64,000 bases of DNA, from positions 62,001 through 126,000 of the forward strand of contig NZ_BONI01000002.1 in assembly GCF_016862635.1 (NCBI RefSeq), read 5' to 3'. Position 1 is the stretch's first letter; every line of letters starts with the position of its first letter. The translations under genes were made by a program, and so were the position numbers. Under the pieces are notes generated by a model. The model searched no databases. It was not told the DNA's origin and saw only the letters and a list, made by a program, of their open reading frames with translations. Source of the DNA: Catellatospora coxensis (GTDB lineage: Bacteria > Actinomycetota > Actinomycetes > Mycobacteriales > Micromonosporaceae). Below, piece after piece: positions 25,983 to 35,146 of the stretch.

Positions 25983-26462
25983 CTATCGCGCGCTGGCACC
26001 GTCCATCGCCAGCGCCTCCTCCTCAGCCTCGGCCTGCTCCTTGGCGTCGTGGACCTTGACCGGGCCGAGGTGGCTTCGCCACTTCGCTACCCAGCCCGAC
26101 CACTTGGCCCGCACGTCGAAGGGGTCGGCTTCCTCGCTGGCGACCAGGTCCGACAGCCGGTCGCCGCCCAGGTCGCACGCGAACTCCCACGCCTGCCCGA
26201 CCAGGCCCGCAGTCGTGGCCGTCTCGGGCCGCGACAGCGCGAACCCGAGACCGGACGCCATCGTCGCGAACGTCTCGCAGATGATCGCCTCGACGGTGCG
26301 CTGCTTGCCGTCCACGAACACTTCACCGTCCTTGAGCAGGCACTCCAGCTGCATCAGCAGGTTGAAGTACCGCGAGTCGGTGGCCTCGGCCGGGTCGAAA
26401 CGCTGCCGGTAGTCCGGGCGGTCGACGAACCCCCACGACCCGACGTGCGCGCCGTCATGCAC
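25983..26462 (-). CDS. hypothetical protein (159 aa)
   Basis: A convincing helical protein: 'DSRYFNLLMQLECLLKDGEVFVDGKQRTVEAIICETFATMASGLGFALSR', 'GLVGQAWEFACDLGGDRLSDLVASEEADPFD', and a C-terminal charged tail ('AKEQAEAEEEALA'). The start is uncertain because a stop lies just upstream in frame, so the N-terminus could have been clipped by rearrangement near 26463. It lies downstream of the CHAT gene on the same strand, beyond a 53-bp palindrome. Not recognised. Confidence 0.6.
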   Translation of the reverse strand: MHDGAHVGSWGFVDRPDYRQRFDPAEATDSRYFNLLMQLECLLKDGEVFVDGKQRTVEAIICETFATMASGLGFALSRPETATTAGLVGQAWEFACDLGGDRLSDLVASEEADPFDVRAKWSGWVAKWRSHLGPVKVHDAKEQAEAEEEALAMDGASAR

Positions 26463-26597
26463 GAGCAGTTCGGCCTCAGCGTCGGCCTAGACGTGCTCGG
26501 CGGCGCGCATCAGCAGCACCGCGATGAACGCCTGCGGCACTGGGAAGGCGAGAAAGCCCGGCGGCAGGACAGGCGACGCGCACCGTGCGCATTCACC

Positions 26598-26650
26598 GCC
26601 TCGTACGTTCACGTCGGACCCTCTCAGGGTCCGACGTGAACGTACGAGGC
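26598..26650. repeat. 25-bp perfect palindrome over the CHAT stop codon
   Basis: Arms 26598-26622 and 26626-26650 are perfectly complementary around a CTC loop. The TGA stop of the CHAT gene overlaps the loop (26624-26626), so the last eight codons of the protein lie in one arm. It may act as a terminator for the minus-strand CHAT transcript, or mark an inverted duplication at a rearrangement junction. Confidence 0.75.
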
Positions 26651-29600
26651 CCACAGCAGCGGATCCGCATGCTCGTCGTCACGCAGCTGCCGCGCAGCGG
26701 CGTGCAACGCTGCCGCGGCGCGCGAACCCACGGGCGGGCCTGGATAGTCGGTGAGCCTGGCGTAGAAGTGGTCCGCGATGTCCGCCGCGTGCCTGTCGTT
26801 GACGACCCACTGGGTGGCCACGACGTGCGTGAAGCCTGCGAGCTGTAGCGCGCCTGCCATGTGCATGGCTTCGTCGGGCAAGGTGAGCGCTCCCCGTGCA
26901 GTCTCGCAGGCGGACAGGAACGCCAGCTCCGCCTGGTCGAGTCGTAGCCGGGCAATGTCCGCCACGGTGAGCGGCCCAGCGCTTTCATGATCGGCGCAGT
27001 AAAGGGCACCGCTGGCAGCGTCGAGCGGGTTCTGCCCGCCGTGGCCCGCGAAGTGCAGGTAGGTGTGCTCGGGCAGGGCGGTGAGCACGGTCTCGCGGGT
27101 GGCTCCGTCGTCGGTAAGCAGGGTGGTCCCCGGCATCCGGGCGGCCAGTCGGTGCACCTCGGTCAGGGCGTTCGGCAGTGGGGACAGGCCTGGGGTTGCT
27201 GATTGGCCGACGCCCAGCATCCTGGCGGTTTTGGGCGGTCGGGCCCTGGCCTCGGCGAGCGCACGCAGGGTCGGCGTGTAGGAGCAGATCACCCGGTCGA
27301 GCAGCGTGCGCCGCGAACCGGAGCTGTGGTGGCCGGCGGCGTGCAGCGGCAGCAATGTCAGCAGGCCGGTCGGGCACCACCACAGCCGTGCTGTATCGGC
27401 GGGCAACGCGGCGAGGACGGGTTTAGCTATGGTGTCCCACATCCAGCCGAGTACTTGGTTGAGCATCTGCTGGGCCCGCCATGCGTCGGCTGCTGAGTTG
27501 CCCGCGTCGGCCAGGGCGTCGAGCAGTTTGGTCGCGTACTCGCGTACCTGCTCCACCTTGAGCCTGCGCAGCCGCACGGTGCGAAGGCCCGTGGCGGTCA
27601 CGATCAACGCGTCACACCGCCGCCTGTGGGTGTTGACCACCACCACTGGGCCGTCGGTGGCTGCGGCATATAACCGCTCGAGCGGCGCCAGGCGCATGAA
27701 GTCCGCCAGTCCGGGTAGCGTTCGGGCCTGCGTCAGCAGAGTGTCCCATTCGCGCGCTAGCTCCCTTCGCCGGTCGGTGAGCCCTCGCTTGGCGCCATCC
27801 TCGGCAATTTCCGGGGTGACGGCCGTGTCCAGCTCAGCGCGGATAGCTCGCATGCGCTCGGCGAGGTCCGGGTCGGCCGCGGCCAGCTCGCGCAGGTCGC
27901 TCCGGGCGTCCAGCGCCTGCTCGAGCAGCACACCCCGGCCCTGCTCGAGCAGCTGTAGCGCTTGCCCCGGGTCGTTCAGCATGAGTGCAGCGACTGCGGC
28001 GCTGCTGGCGATCCCGGCGAACGCGCTGAGGGTGCTGACCCGGTCCGCACGTTCGAGGCCGTGCCAGGCCAGCAGGGGCAGCAGCTCGATTGCGGTCCGG
28101 TAGCCGGCCACCGCGTCCGCCCAGCGCTTCAGCGCTCTGGCCCACAAGCCCCACGACTGGGCGGCCTGGATTCGCAGCTTGGTCGGCGCGGTCGCGGTGC
28201 AGGCTACGTCCCGGAACAGGCCGATCGCGGTCTCTGCATCGGTCAGCGACCCGGTCCGCTCGGTGCGGTTGATCAGCGCCCAGCCCAGGTGGTGTTGGAC
28301 CTGGCTGCTGAGGGGATGGCTGGCGGGGGCCGTCCGCAGGGCCGCACGGCCCGCCTCGATCACGGCGTCGATGTCGCGGCGCTGCTGGGAATGGAAGTAG
28401 CGGTCGTGCAACGCTGCGGCTAGGTTGCCCAAATACAGCAGACGGTCCGGGTGGTCCTCCGAGGTGAGCTGCACTGCTTCCTCGACGGCGGCCACTGCCG
28501 CGTGCGCGTCCTCGGAGTCTAGGGTTCTGCCATGCCGCAAGTGCAGGGCGGTGCAATATCGGGACAGGTATCGCGGCCGGTCGGCGTGGTCGGCGGGCGT
28601 CGCCTCGACCGCCGAGAGGGCAAGCTCGACCATCTCGTCCATCGTGGCCGGGTCTCCGGTGCGCCGGAACCGGGACATCATTGCGCCGGAGAGGTTGGAC
28701 TGCAGCGGCGGACGTAACGCGTGGCCAGCGGGTATAGCGTCGATCGCACGGTGGAAGGTCTGGATGGCCTCCTCCAGGTCGGAGAGGGCGAAAGTCAGCT
28801 CGTACCGCTCGCTTAGGGCGGCGGCCAGGGTGGACAAGATGGCGGCCCGGTTCATGCTCGTGTCGGAGGTGAGCCGTACCGCCTCGCGGCCGACCGCCAC
28901 CGCGGCCTCAGCGTCCTCCGGTGCTCCGGTCCTGATACACCGGTCGTTGAGAGCACCGGCCAGGCCGGACAGGTGGCCAGGTCGGTCCGGGTGGCCGACC
29001 GGAGTTACCTCCACGGCCCGTCGGCACACCGCGATCGCCCGATCCCCGTCCGCTTGCCGGTCCAGGCGCTTGTACCTGGACCGCAGCGCAGCACCCAGTT
29101 CGGACAGCAAGATCGCTAGGGTCTGCCAATCAGCGTGGACACGCCGCTCGGCGCATTCCAAGAGCCGGATGGCTTCATCGAGATCGGCAAGGGACCCGAT
29201 GCGCTCGAATCGCGCTCGAAGGCTGCTGCCGAGATTGGACTCCGCGGCCGCCCGGCCCTTATCGTCGTCATCAGGGGTCGTCCGCACCGCTTCCCGGCCC
29301 CAGTCGACGGCCGTGCGGAGGTCCGCGGGATCTCCTGCCCGGAAGTACCTCAACCGGTACGCGTTGGCGAGGCTAATCGCGTCGAGCATACGTTGCGGGT
29401 CGTTCGGCCCGGACAGCTCGACGGACCGCTCGCTCGCAGCAATGCCTCTGTCGAGATCGGCTAGCTCGTCGGTGTGCAAGAACCGGTTCGTGTGCGCGGC
29501 ACCCAACTCGAATAGGCATACTGACATTACCGGATGCACGTCGGGAATGGACTTGCTTGCCTCCTCGAGGAGCGCGATGGCCTTGTCGAGGTCATTTGCG

Positions 29601-31075
29601 GACCTAGTGCGTGCGGCTCGCGTACGCAATGCCGCACCGAGGGGGATCATCAGGTCGGACCGCTCGGGCACGTCCGCGCCGTCGCGCAGCGCCTGCCAGC
29701 CGGCATCGACCGCGGCGTCCAGTACGGCGAGCTGCCCGGTGTGCTCGAATAGGTCCACGCGGCTCCGGCACAGGCTGGCCAGGCAACTGGCGTGCGTGGT
29801 AGATCCGTGCGGCGCCACGGAGACGGCCTGCTCGTGCACGCGCACGGCCTCGGTGAGATCGGCGAGGTTGTGCCGGTGTCGTCCGCGGTGCCGCAGGGCG
29901 TCGCCGAGCTTGTCGAGCTGGTTCGCCCGCAGCGGGTGGCCGTCTGGGACCGCTGCGCGCCGGGCGGCGTCCACCGCGGCATCGGCGTCGGCCGGGTTCG
30001 CAGAGTGCGCGAACCGCGTCATGAGTACCTGGCTGAGGTGGACGAGGAAGCGCGCTGCGTCGGGGTGGCCCGGCGGGCACACCCGGACCGCGGCGGTGGC
30101 CCCGCGCACGGCGGCGTCCAGGTCGACCGGATCGCCGAGCCATCGGAACCGTGTGTGCAGGGCGAGCGCGGTGTTGGTCATGAGGGTTGCCCGTAGCGGC
30201 CGGTTGTCGTCCGGCGCCGCGCGTAGGGCGTCCCGGAGCCGATCGATGGCCTCGGCGATGTCGGCGCGGTGGCCGCGCAGTTCGAACCGACGCACGAGCG
30301 TCATGCCGGCGTTGGAAAGGCATGCCGCGCGATACGGTGCGTCCTCGGGCGTGCTCGCCACGGCGGCTCTGGCCAGGTCGATGGCGGCGTCGAGATCCTC
30401 GGTCGATAGTGTCGTGCCGAATCGATCCTGCAGTGCGTAGCTGTAGTTGTGCAGAATGATCGCCCGCTCGGGGTGGTCGGCAGACGGCAGTTCCACCGAG
30501 CGCCGACCCGCCTCGACCGCGCCGTCCAGGTCGGCCAGGTCGCCATGTAGAACGAACCGACCGCGTAGCCCTGTGCACAGGTGGGACAGGAGCATCGGCT
30601 TGTCCGGGTGGCCGTCCGGGACCCCGGTGGCGGCCCAGGACGACAACCTGATCATCACGTCGAGCGCGGCCACGTCGCCGCCGACCTCCCAGCGAGCGAA
30701 GGCGTCGCGGAACTGGGCGAACACACCGGGCAGGTCAACGACCTCCAGCGCGGGAAGCGCCCGCACCCGGTCCCGCAGCGGCGTCGGGACAGCGTCCGGG
30801 GCGACCCGGCTGACCAGGGAGAACAGGAACTCTGCGCGGTCCAGCTCGGACCGGGCATAGTGCCACGTGGCAAGGAGGTGGGTGACGTCCCAATTCACCA
30901 CGAGCGGCGGCCATTCACCGTCCTTCGGTAGGTAAACCCCGAATTGCCGCAGTGCCTCAGCCTGTGTCTCCGCCAGGGGATCTTGTACGGCATTGTCGTC
31001 CCCCGTGCGCATGTGATATTCCAAATGCTCCCGCAGAGCAAGGTAAAGCTGCACATGGTTCGATTGCTTAGGCAA
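26624..31075 (-). CDS. TPR-CHAT caspase-like protease
   Basis: A 1483-residue protein starting at a TTG (31075) 6 nt after AAGGGG. After about 110 N-terminal residues, the region to about residue 1000 is built of tetratricopeptide-like repeats of about 45-50 residues with the recurring pattern 'DLDAAI...RAAV...TP.D.P.RA..LSNLG.AL..RF.RTG'. The C-terminal CHAT domain (about 1130-1483) keeps the catalytic dyad: His1345 in 'HFAGHGG' and Cys1390 in 'FLSACET', so an active caspase-like cysteine protease is predicted. TPR-CHAT proteins act in bacterial conflict systems (for example the protease partner of type III-E CRISPR). No CRISPR genes are nearby. It is divergent from two small genes that probably belong to the same system. 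Confidence 0.93.
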   Translation of the reverse strand: MPKQSNHVQLYLALREHLEYHMRTGDDNAVQDPLAETQAEALRQFGVYLPKDGEWPPLVVNWDVTHLLATWHYARSELDRAEFLFSLVSRVAPDAVPTPLRDRVRALPALEVVDLPGVFAQFRDAFARWEVGGDVAALDVMIRLSSWAATGVPDGHPDKPMLLSHLCTGLRGRFVLHGDLADLDGAVEAGRRSVELPSADHPERAIILHNYSYALQDRFGTTLSTEDLDAAIDLARAAVASTPEDAPYRAACLSNAGMTLVRRFELRGHRADIAEAIDRLRDALRAAPDDNRPLRATLMTNTALALHTRFRWLGDPVDLDAAVRGATAAVRVCPPGHPDAARFLVHLSQVLMTRFAHSANPADADAAVDAARRAAVPDGHPLRANQLDKLGDALRHRGRHRHNLADLTEAVRVHEQAVSVAPHGSTTHASCLASLCRSRVDLFEHTGQLAVLDAAVDAGWQALRDGADVPERSDLMIPLGAALRTRAARTRSANDLDKAIALLEEASKSIPDVHPVMSVCLFELGAAHTNRFLHTDELADLDRGIAASERSVELSGPNDPQRMLDAISLANAYRLRYFRAGDPADLRTAVDWGREAVRTTPDDDDKGRAAAESNLGSSLRARFERIGSLADLDEAIRLLECAERRVHADWQTLAILLSELGAALRSRYKRLDRQADGDRAIAVCRRAVEVTPVGHPDRPGHLSGLAGALNDRCIRTGAPEDAEAAVAVGREAVRLTSDTSMNRAAILSTLAAALSERYELTFALSDLEEAIQTFHRAIDAIPAGHALRPPLQSNLSGAMMSRFRRTGDPATMDEMVELALSAVEATPADHADRPRYLSRYCTALHLRHGRTLDSEDAHAAVAAVEEAVQLTSEDHPDRLLYLGNLAAALHDRYFHSQQRRDIDAVIEAGRAALRTAPASHPLSSQVQHHLGWALINRTERTGSLTDAETAIGLFRDVACTATAPTKLRIQAAQSWGLWARALKRWADAVAGYRTAIELLPLLAWHGLERADRVSTLSAFAGIASSAAVAALMLNDPGQALQLLEQGRGVLLEQALDARSDLRELAAADPDLAERMRAIRAELDTAVTPEIAEDGAKRGLTDRRRELAREWDTLLTQARTLPGLADFMRLAPLERLYAAATDGPVVVVNTHRRRCDALIVTATGLRTVRLRRLKVEQVREYATKLLDALADAGNSAADAWRAQQMLNQVLGWMWDTIAKPVLAALPADTARLWWCPTGLLTLLPLHAAGHHSSGSRRTLLDRVICSYTPTLRALAEARARPPKTARMLGVGQSATPGLSPLPNALTEVHRLAARMPGTTLLTDDGATRETVLTALPEHTYLHFAGHGGQNPLDAASGALYCADHESAGPLTVADIARLRLDQAELAFLSACETARGALTLPDEAMHMAGALQLAGFTHVVATQWVVNDRHAADIADHFYARLTDYPGPPVGSRAAAALHAAARQLRDDEHADPLLWASYVHVGP

Positions 31076-31133
31076 TGGCCGCCCCTTCAGGTCTGCCTAG
31101 TGAAAACCTTAGAACACCACGGAGTGTGCTCTC

Positions 31134-31487
31134 ATGGAGGCATCAACGCTGTTGAGCGTGCTGTGCCGCGAGCTGCCTCGGCTTCGCGCGGTCGCTGACG
31201 ACACAGGTGACCGTGCGGCGCTGGAGCGCGTCGTCAAGGCGGCGCGGCGCGGCAAGCCCGTCCTCGGCCAGCTGCGTGAACTCGGTCTGCTACAGGTGCT
31301 GATGGACTGGCAGACCCGGACCGGAACCGGACATGGCATGGTCGGCGTGCCGGGCGTCGGCAGCGGGCACGTGCCGCGTGGCTCGTTCCAGTGTCCCACC
31401 GGGACGTGCCACCGGGCGGAACTGTCCAGGCCAGGCGACGACCGACCAGTGTGCGCCCTGCACAGCACGCCGCTGCGGTTCGGCTAA
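31134..31487 (+). CDS. small Cys-rich protein beside the CHAT gene
   Basis: A 117-residue protein that starts 58 bp from the divergent CHAT gene and ends 6 bp before the next gene. Its first 60 residues are helical ('LLSVLCRELPRLRAVADDTGDRAALERVVKAARRGKPVLGQLRELGLLQVL'). The C-terminal part has 'CPTGTCHR...PVCALH', a possible zinc ribbon. It could be an adaptor, a sensor or the protease substrate; this is inference from position. No homologous family is recognised. Confidence 0.7.
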   Translation: MEASTLLSVLCRELPRLRAVADDTGDRAALERVVKAARRGKPVLGQLRELGLLQVLMDWQTRTGTGHGMVGVPGVGSGHVPRGSFQCPTGTCHRAELSRPGDDRPVCALHSTPLRFG

Positions 31488-31493
31488 ACGGCG

Positions 31494-32369
31494 ATGAGTA
31501 CCGTCCTGGCCGAGTTGGGCAAGAAGTACGCGGAGCGGTGGGTCAGCCTGCTGGTGCTGCCCGGATTGCTGTTCGTGGCCGCTGTGTTCGCTGCCACCGC
31601 GCTCGGCCATACGCTGGATTTCGGCCGCCTGACAACAACAGTCGAGCGCATGGCCGCCTCGGTGTCGCAGCAGCCGGGGACCCTGGCGGTAGTGGTCATC
31701 GTTGTCCCGGTGCTGTCGGCGGCCGCTGGGCTCGCCGCCGCAGCGGTGGCGAAGCTCGTTTCGCGGCTTTCGTTCGAGCCATGGCCGGCGGCGCTGTTGG
31801 TCAACCGGCGGGTCAGGCGGTGGAAGGCCGCCGCCGACGAGTTCGATGCAGTCCGCGACGACACTGCCGCAGCGTCCGCCCCCGACTACCAGGCTCGTCT
31901 GGATTCCCTTGCCGCCAAACGCAACGCGATCTCGCTAGGCCCACCGGAGCGGGCGACCTGGATGGGCGACCGGCTGCGTTCGGTCAGTACGCGCGTGTGG
32001 TCTTGGTACCGGCTCGACCTGGAATTTGCCTGGCCCCGGTTGTGGCTGCTCCTCGACGGCGACGAGCAGGAGTCCGTGAGGGCTGCACGCGCCCAGTTGG
32101 ACTCGGCGGTCATGCTCGCGGGATGGGGCGCGCTCTACGCAGCGCTGGCGATCTGGTCATGGCCTGCGGCACTCATCGGGGTCGCACTCGCCGCCGTGGC
32201 CCAACGGCAGTCGCGGGCAGCCGTGGACAACCTCGCCCATCTGATCGAAGGATCCTTTGATCTGCATGCAACAGACCTGGCCAGGGCGCTGGGTTTCGAG
32301 GTCGCACCAGGCACCCTGTCGCCCATCGTCGGTGCCGAAGTCACCGCGCACCTACGCAAAAACGTGTGA
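31494..32369 (+). CDS. membrane protein of the CHAT locus
   Basis: A 291-residue protein with two N-terminal hydrophobic segments ('WVSLLVLPGLLFVAAVFAATAL' and 'LAVVVIVVPVLSAAAGLAAAAVAKLV'), a cytoplasmic region of about 110 residues, a hydrophobic stretch near residues 205-235 ('MLAGWGALYAALAIWSWPAALIGVALAAVA') and a soluble tail. It follows the small Cys-rich gene with a 6-bp gap, so the two are cotranscribed. By analogy with systems where a protease releases a membrane effector it could be the effector, but it shows no gasdermin or other known pore-former signature. Confidence 0.75.
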   Translation: MSTVLAELGKKYAERWVSLLVLPGLLFVAAVFAATALGHTLDFGRLTTTVERMAASVSQQPGTLAVVVIVVPVLSAAAGLAAAAVAKLVSRLSFEPWPAALLVNRRVRRWKAAADEFDAVRDDTAAASAPDYQARLDSLAAKRNAISLGPPERATWMGDRLRSVSTRVWSWYRLDLEFAWPRLWLLLDGDEQESVRAARAQLDSAVMLAGWGALYAALAIWSWPAALIGVALAAVAQRQSRAAVDNLAHLIEGSFDLHATDLARALGFEVAPGTLSPIVGAEVTAHLRKNV

Positions 32370-32511
32370 GTGTCGAGGTGCGCACATCGATCAGACCTGG
32401 GAAATGCCCCCGGAGCGCAATCGATCTTCGGCCAGTCATCCCGGCTCAAGTTGACAGACCGGAACGATCACACAGCGGACGACAAACCCGTTCGTTGTAG
32501 ACCGTGCAAGC

Positions 32512-32538
32512 GCGGTGCCTAGCCAAGCGAGGCACCGC
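32512..32538. terminator. stem-loop in the 32370-32718 gap
   Basis: GCGGTGCCT (32512-32520) and AGGCACCGC (32530-32538) form a perfect 9-bp stem with a 9-nt loop. It could end both the plus-strand CHAT-locus transcript and the opposing minus-strand operon. Nothing else in this 349-bp gap is convincing; a short open frame on the minus strand has gene-unlike composition. Confidence 0.5.
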
Positions 32539-32718
32539 GAACCCAATCCAACAGAAATACTCAGCAGCGGCAGTATGAAGCGCCCGTCGGGGTCGGGGCG
32601 AAAGCGCCGGACTGGCCCACGCGCAGGCGCGGGCAGCCCGGACGGGGTCGAGATCTAGACACGCGGCGAACGTGCGCGCCGCGAGGAGCACGTTGCAGGC
32701 GTTGCACGTGGGCTCACG

Positions 32719-33711
32719 TCAGCTCTGCTCACCCAGCAGCAGCCGGAACCGGGCGCGGGCATCCGGGGCCGCGGTTGCCAGGGTCATGTCCAGGGCGGTT
32801 TGCACGGCCAGCCTCGGCACGGCCCCCTCCGCTTGCTCCCAGGCCGCGACGATGTCGGCAGCGGCGTTGAGCCTGCGGGCGAACTCCTTGACCTCAAGCC
32901 GCAGCGCCCGGCGAAGAGCGCGGGCATGCCGACCGGTCCAGGTCGCCACGACCACCGCACACGCGCAAGCGTGGGGACTGGCGCACACCCGTGCGGCGTT
33001 GGCGGCGGCGCGCTGCTGGGCGGTCTGCACCGCGAACGCGTTCTTCAGTTCCATCACCCGGACCGCAGCCTTGACCAGCAGAGCGTCCGCCTGTAGGAGC
33101 CGGTCCGCGCCGCGCCAGAAGTCCAGCGAGGCGACCTGGTGACCGGTCTCCAGGTTCGCCACGGCACTTCGCGAGCACAACAGCCGGCGGGCCAACTCCT
33201 GCTGAGTCAGGCGCGCATCGCGGCGGTATCCCCGAAGCCGGTCACCCAGCTCCCGCATGCACGCGGCGATGTCCTGGGGGGTCACCGGCGGTGCGTGCGA
33301 AGGCTCCCGCCAGTCTTCATGGCCGCACAGATCCGCCAGCCCTGCAGGCTCCGCCTCGGTGATAGGGCGCCGGGCGGCGGGCTCAACAGCGCTCGGCGAG
33401 GCAGGCGGGGCGGTGGCGGGCTCGGTGGTCTGGGAGCGGATGATGAACATCCCCAACTCCGCGTCGGTGGCCGCGCCGAGCACCGCCCGCAGCGCCTTGC
33501 GGTAGCCGACACTCGGCCACCTGAATTCCCCTCGCTCCAGCTTCCCGATGTAGTTCTCGTTCATCGCGGTGCGGATGCCAAGCTCGGTCAGGTGCAGGTT
33601 TGCCAGGTCGGCCAGCTCCTGCCGGGACATGGCCCGCCCCGAGCCTGACGGTGAGGCCAGTCGCAGCCGCGCCTGACGCATCAGGTGGTTCGGCGTGCGC
33701 TTGCCGCTCAC
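32719..33711 (-). CDS. multi-HTH XRE-type regulator at the end of the biosynthetic operon
   Basis: A 330-residue protein with an N-terminal HTH of the actinobacterial type ('MSRQELADLANLHL...NENYIGKLERGEFRWPSVGYRKALRAVLG', about residues 28-80). A second, classical XRE HTH lies at about 153-208 ('LGDRLRGYRRDARLTQQELARRLLCSRSAVANLETG'), and a third HTH-like region at about 270-320. The GTG start overlaps the stop of the upstream kinase gene (GTGA), so it is the last gene of the operon and may provide feedback control. Confidence 0.82.
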   Translation of the reverse strand: MSGKRTPNHLMRQARLRLASPSGSGRAMSRQELADLANLHLTELGIRTAMNENYIGKLERGEFRWPSVGYRKALRAVLGAATDAELGMFIIRSQTTEPATAPPASPSAVEPAARRPITEAEPAGLADLCGHEDWREPSHAPPVTPQDIAACMRELGDRLRGYRRDARLTQQELARRLLCSRSAVANLETGHQVASLDFWRGADRLLQADALLVKAAVRVMELKNAFAVQTAQQRAAANAARVCASPHACACAVVVATWTGRHARALRRALRLEVKEFARRLNAAADIVAAWEQAEGAVPRLAVQTALDMTLATAAPDARARFRLLLGEQS

Positions 33712-34496
33712 GGCAGCCTCCGGGTAGGCGCGTGAAGGCTCGCGATGTCGATGACCGAGCAGAGGTCGATGACGTGTTCGTCGAGTGCTGTCAGCTGCCC
33801 GTATGTGCTGTGCAGCGCGTTCTGGAGGTCGGGTCGCTGTTTCAGGACGCGGGTGGTGATCCTGACGAGGTCACGGGCGGCCAGGTCGTAGCGGGCGTGC
33901 TCGAAGTCGATCAGGCGCAGGATTCCGTCGCGGCCGAGCATGAGGTTGCGTGGCATGAAATCCAGGTGGCAGGGTGTCAGCGCGGGGATGTCGAGGCTGG
34001 CCAGTTGCGTTAGCTTCGTCTGCATCTGTGCTCGTTGCTGCGGAGTGAGGCTGGCGGTGGTGTTGGCGAGCCAGTACGTCCCTCGCTCGGCGAGGTAGGT
34101 ACCGAACCGTGGGTCGTGCTTGCTGGCGCTGGCCGTGTGCAGGTCGCGCAGCAGCGCCCCGGCCTGGGCGAACGCGTCCTGTTCCTGTTGGGCGGTCAGT
34201 CGCAGTTCGGTCAGGGGACTTCCGGTCACGGCGGTGACAGCCATTGCCGGGGGTGTCTCGCAAGTTGCCAGGAGTCGGGGCGTCCGGTCGGCCAGGGCTG
34301 GGGTCCAGGTGCGGTATGCGTGGACTTCCTGCTCGTGGGCTGTCATCGAGCGGTGGATCTTGATGATGACCTCACCGTGGTCGTGGGTGCGTACTCGCAT
34401 GGTCTTGGTCGCGAGGTGTCCGTCGTGCCAGCCGAGCAGTTCGAACCTCCCGAGCATCCGGCGGCCGGCGTCGATGAGGTCGGCGTTGCGGGTCAT
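33708..34496 (-). CDS. aminoglycoside-phosphotransferase-like kinase
   Basis: The start is the ATG at 34496, which overlaps the phosphatase stop codon (ATGA), giving 262 residues. The APH/choline-kinase fold is clear: Lys46 in 'VIIKIHRS', the catalytic loop 'HLDFMPRNLM' (Asp179, Asn184) and metal-binding Asp197 in 'LIDFEHAR'. The family phosphorylates hydroxyls of small molecules such as aminoglycosides, sugars and nucleoside antibiotics. In this operon it may phosphorylate a sugar or nucleoside intermediate, or serve as self-resistance. The substrate is unknown. Confidence 0.88.
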   Translation of the reverse strand: MTRNADLIDAGRRMLGRFELLGWHDGHLATKTMRVRTHDHGEVIIKIHRSMTAHEQEVHAYRTWTPALADRTPRLLATCETPPAMAVTAVTGSPLTELRLTAQQEQDAFAQAGALLRDLHTASASKHDPRFGTYLAERGTYWLANTTASLTPQQRAQMQTKLTQLASLDIPALTPCHLDFMPRNLMLGRDGILRLIDFEHARYDLAARDLVRITTRVLKQRPDLQNALHSTYGQLTALDEHVIDLCSVIDIASLHAPTRRLP

Positions 34497-35146
34497 GAGG
34501 GTTGCTCCGCGAGGTGGCTGGTGTCGTTGTGGGCGTCGAGCAGCCAGGTTGCGCGGCCGTGGCGGTTGATCTGGAGGCGCCAGCGGGCGACGGAGGTGTG
34601 GGCGGTGCTGAACCAGACCCGGATGCTTGCGCCGGTGGGCAGGCCGAGCAGCAGTGTGTGGGCGGCCTCGATGGTTTCGCCGTGTCCGATGATCAGGATG
34701 CGCTGGCCGGTGTGGCGCTGGATGAGCTTTTCGATCGTGGTGGTGGCTCGGGAGAGGTAGCTGTTCCACGAGTCGCCGCCGGGTGCGATCGGTGTGGCGG
34801 GCTGGTGCTGCATCGCACTGCCGAACACTTCCTTGACCTGGCTCCACGGCAGTCCGTCTGCGTCGCCGTGATCTGGTCCGCGCAGGTCGTTGACCACGGT
34901 GTACGGCATCTTCATGAGCCCGGTGACGGCGTCAGCGGTTTGGCGAACACGCAGTCTGGGCGAGCTGTAGACGGTGTGGAAGGGGCGCTGGTCGTGCTCA
35001 GCGGCGAGCCGGGTGGCGAGTCGCGCCGCCTGGTGGTGGCCGCGCTCGGTGAGCCCCGTGCAACCCTTGTCGCCGCCGACGGTGCCGTGGACGTTGCACA
35101 TGGCTTCGCCGTGGCGGGCGATTACCAGTTCGGTGCTGTCAGGCAT
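34493..35146 (-). CDS. histidine phosphatase (phosphoglycerate-mutase-like)
   Basis: A 217-residue member of the histidine phosphatase superfamily. It has the phosphoacceptor motif RHGE (His12), Arg in 'SSPRLRVRQTADAV' and the second catalytic His in 'LIIGHGET'. It overlaps both neighbours (TGATG upstream, ATGA downstream). Related enzymes in biosynthetic pathways dephosphorylate sugar phosphates or nucleotides, e.g. alpha-ribazole phosphatase, so it probably removes a phosphate from a pathway intermediate made by the surrounding kinases. Confidence 0.9.
   Translation of the reverse strand: MPDSTELVIARHGEAMCNVHGTVGGDKGCTGLTERGHHQAARLATRLAAEHDQRPFHTVYSSPRLRVRQTADAVTGLMKMPYTVVNDLRGPDHGDADGLPWSQVKEVFGSAMQHQPATPIAPGGDSWNSYLSRATTTIEKLIQRHTGQRILIIGHGETIEAAHTLLLGLPTGASIRVWFSTAHTSVARWRLQINRHGRATWLLDAHNDTSHLAEQPS

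Noticed and set aside
28425-30440. A 671-codon plus-strand frame inside the CHAT locus
   Set aside because: It lies entirely antisense to the TPR repeats of the CHAT protein and is Ser/Arg-rich with no recognisable fold.
31494-32369. Gasdermin-like substrate of the CHAT protease
   Set aside because: The protein has several hydrophobic helices spread along its length and no gasdermin-like beta-rich pore domain that I can see; I keep it only as a membrane-protein effector candidate.
32446-32691. 81-codon minus-strand frame in the CHAT-operon gap
   Set aside because: It has Cys/Arg/Ala-rich random composition, spans a hairpin, and has no ribosome binding site.
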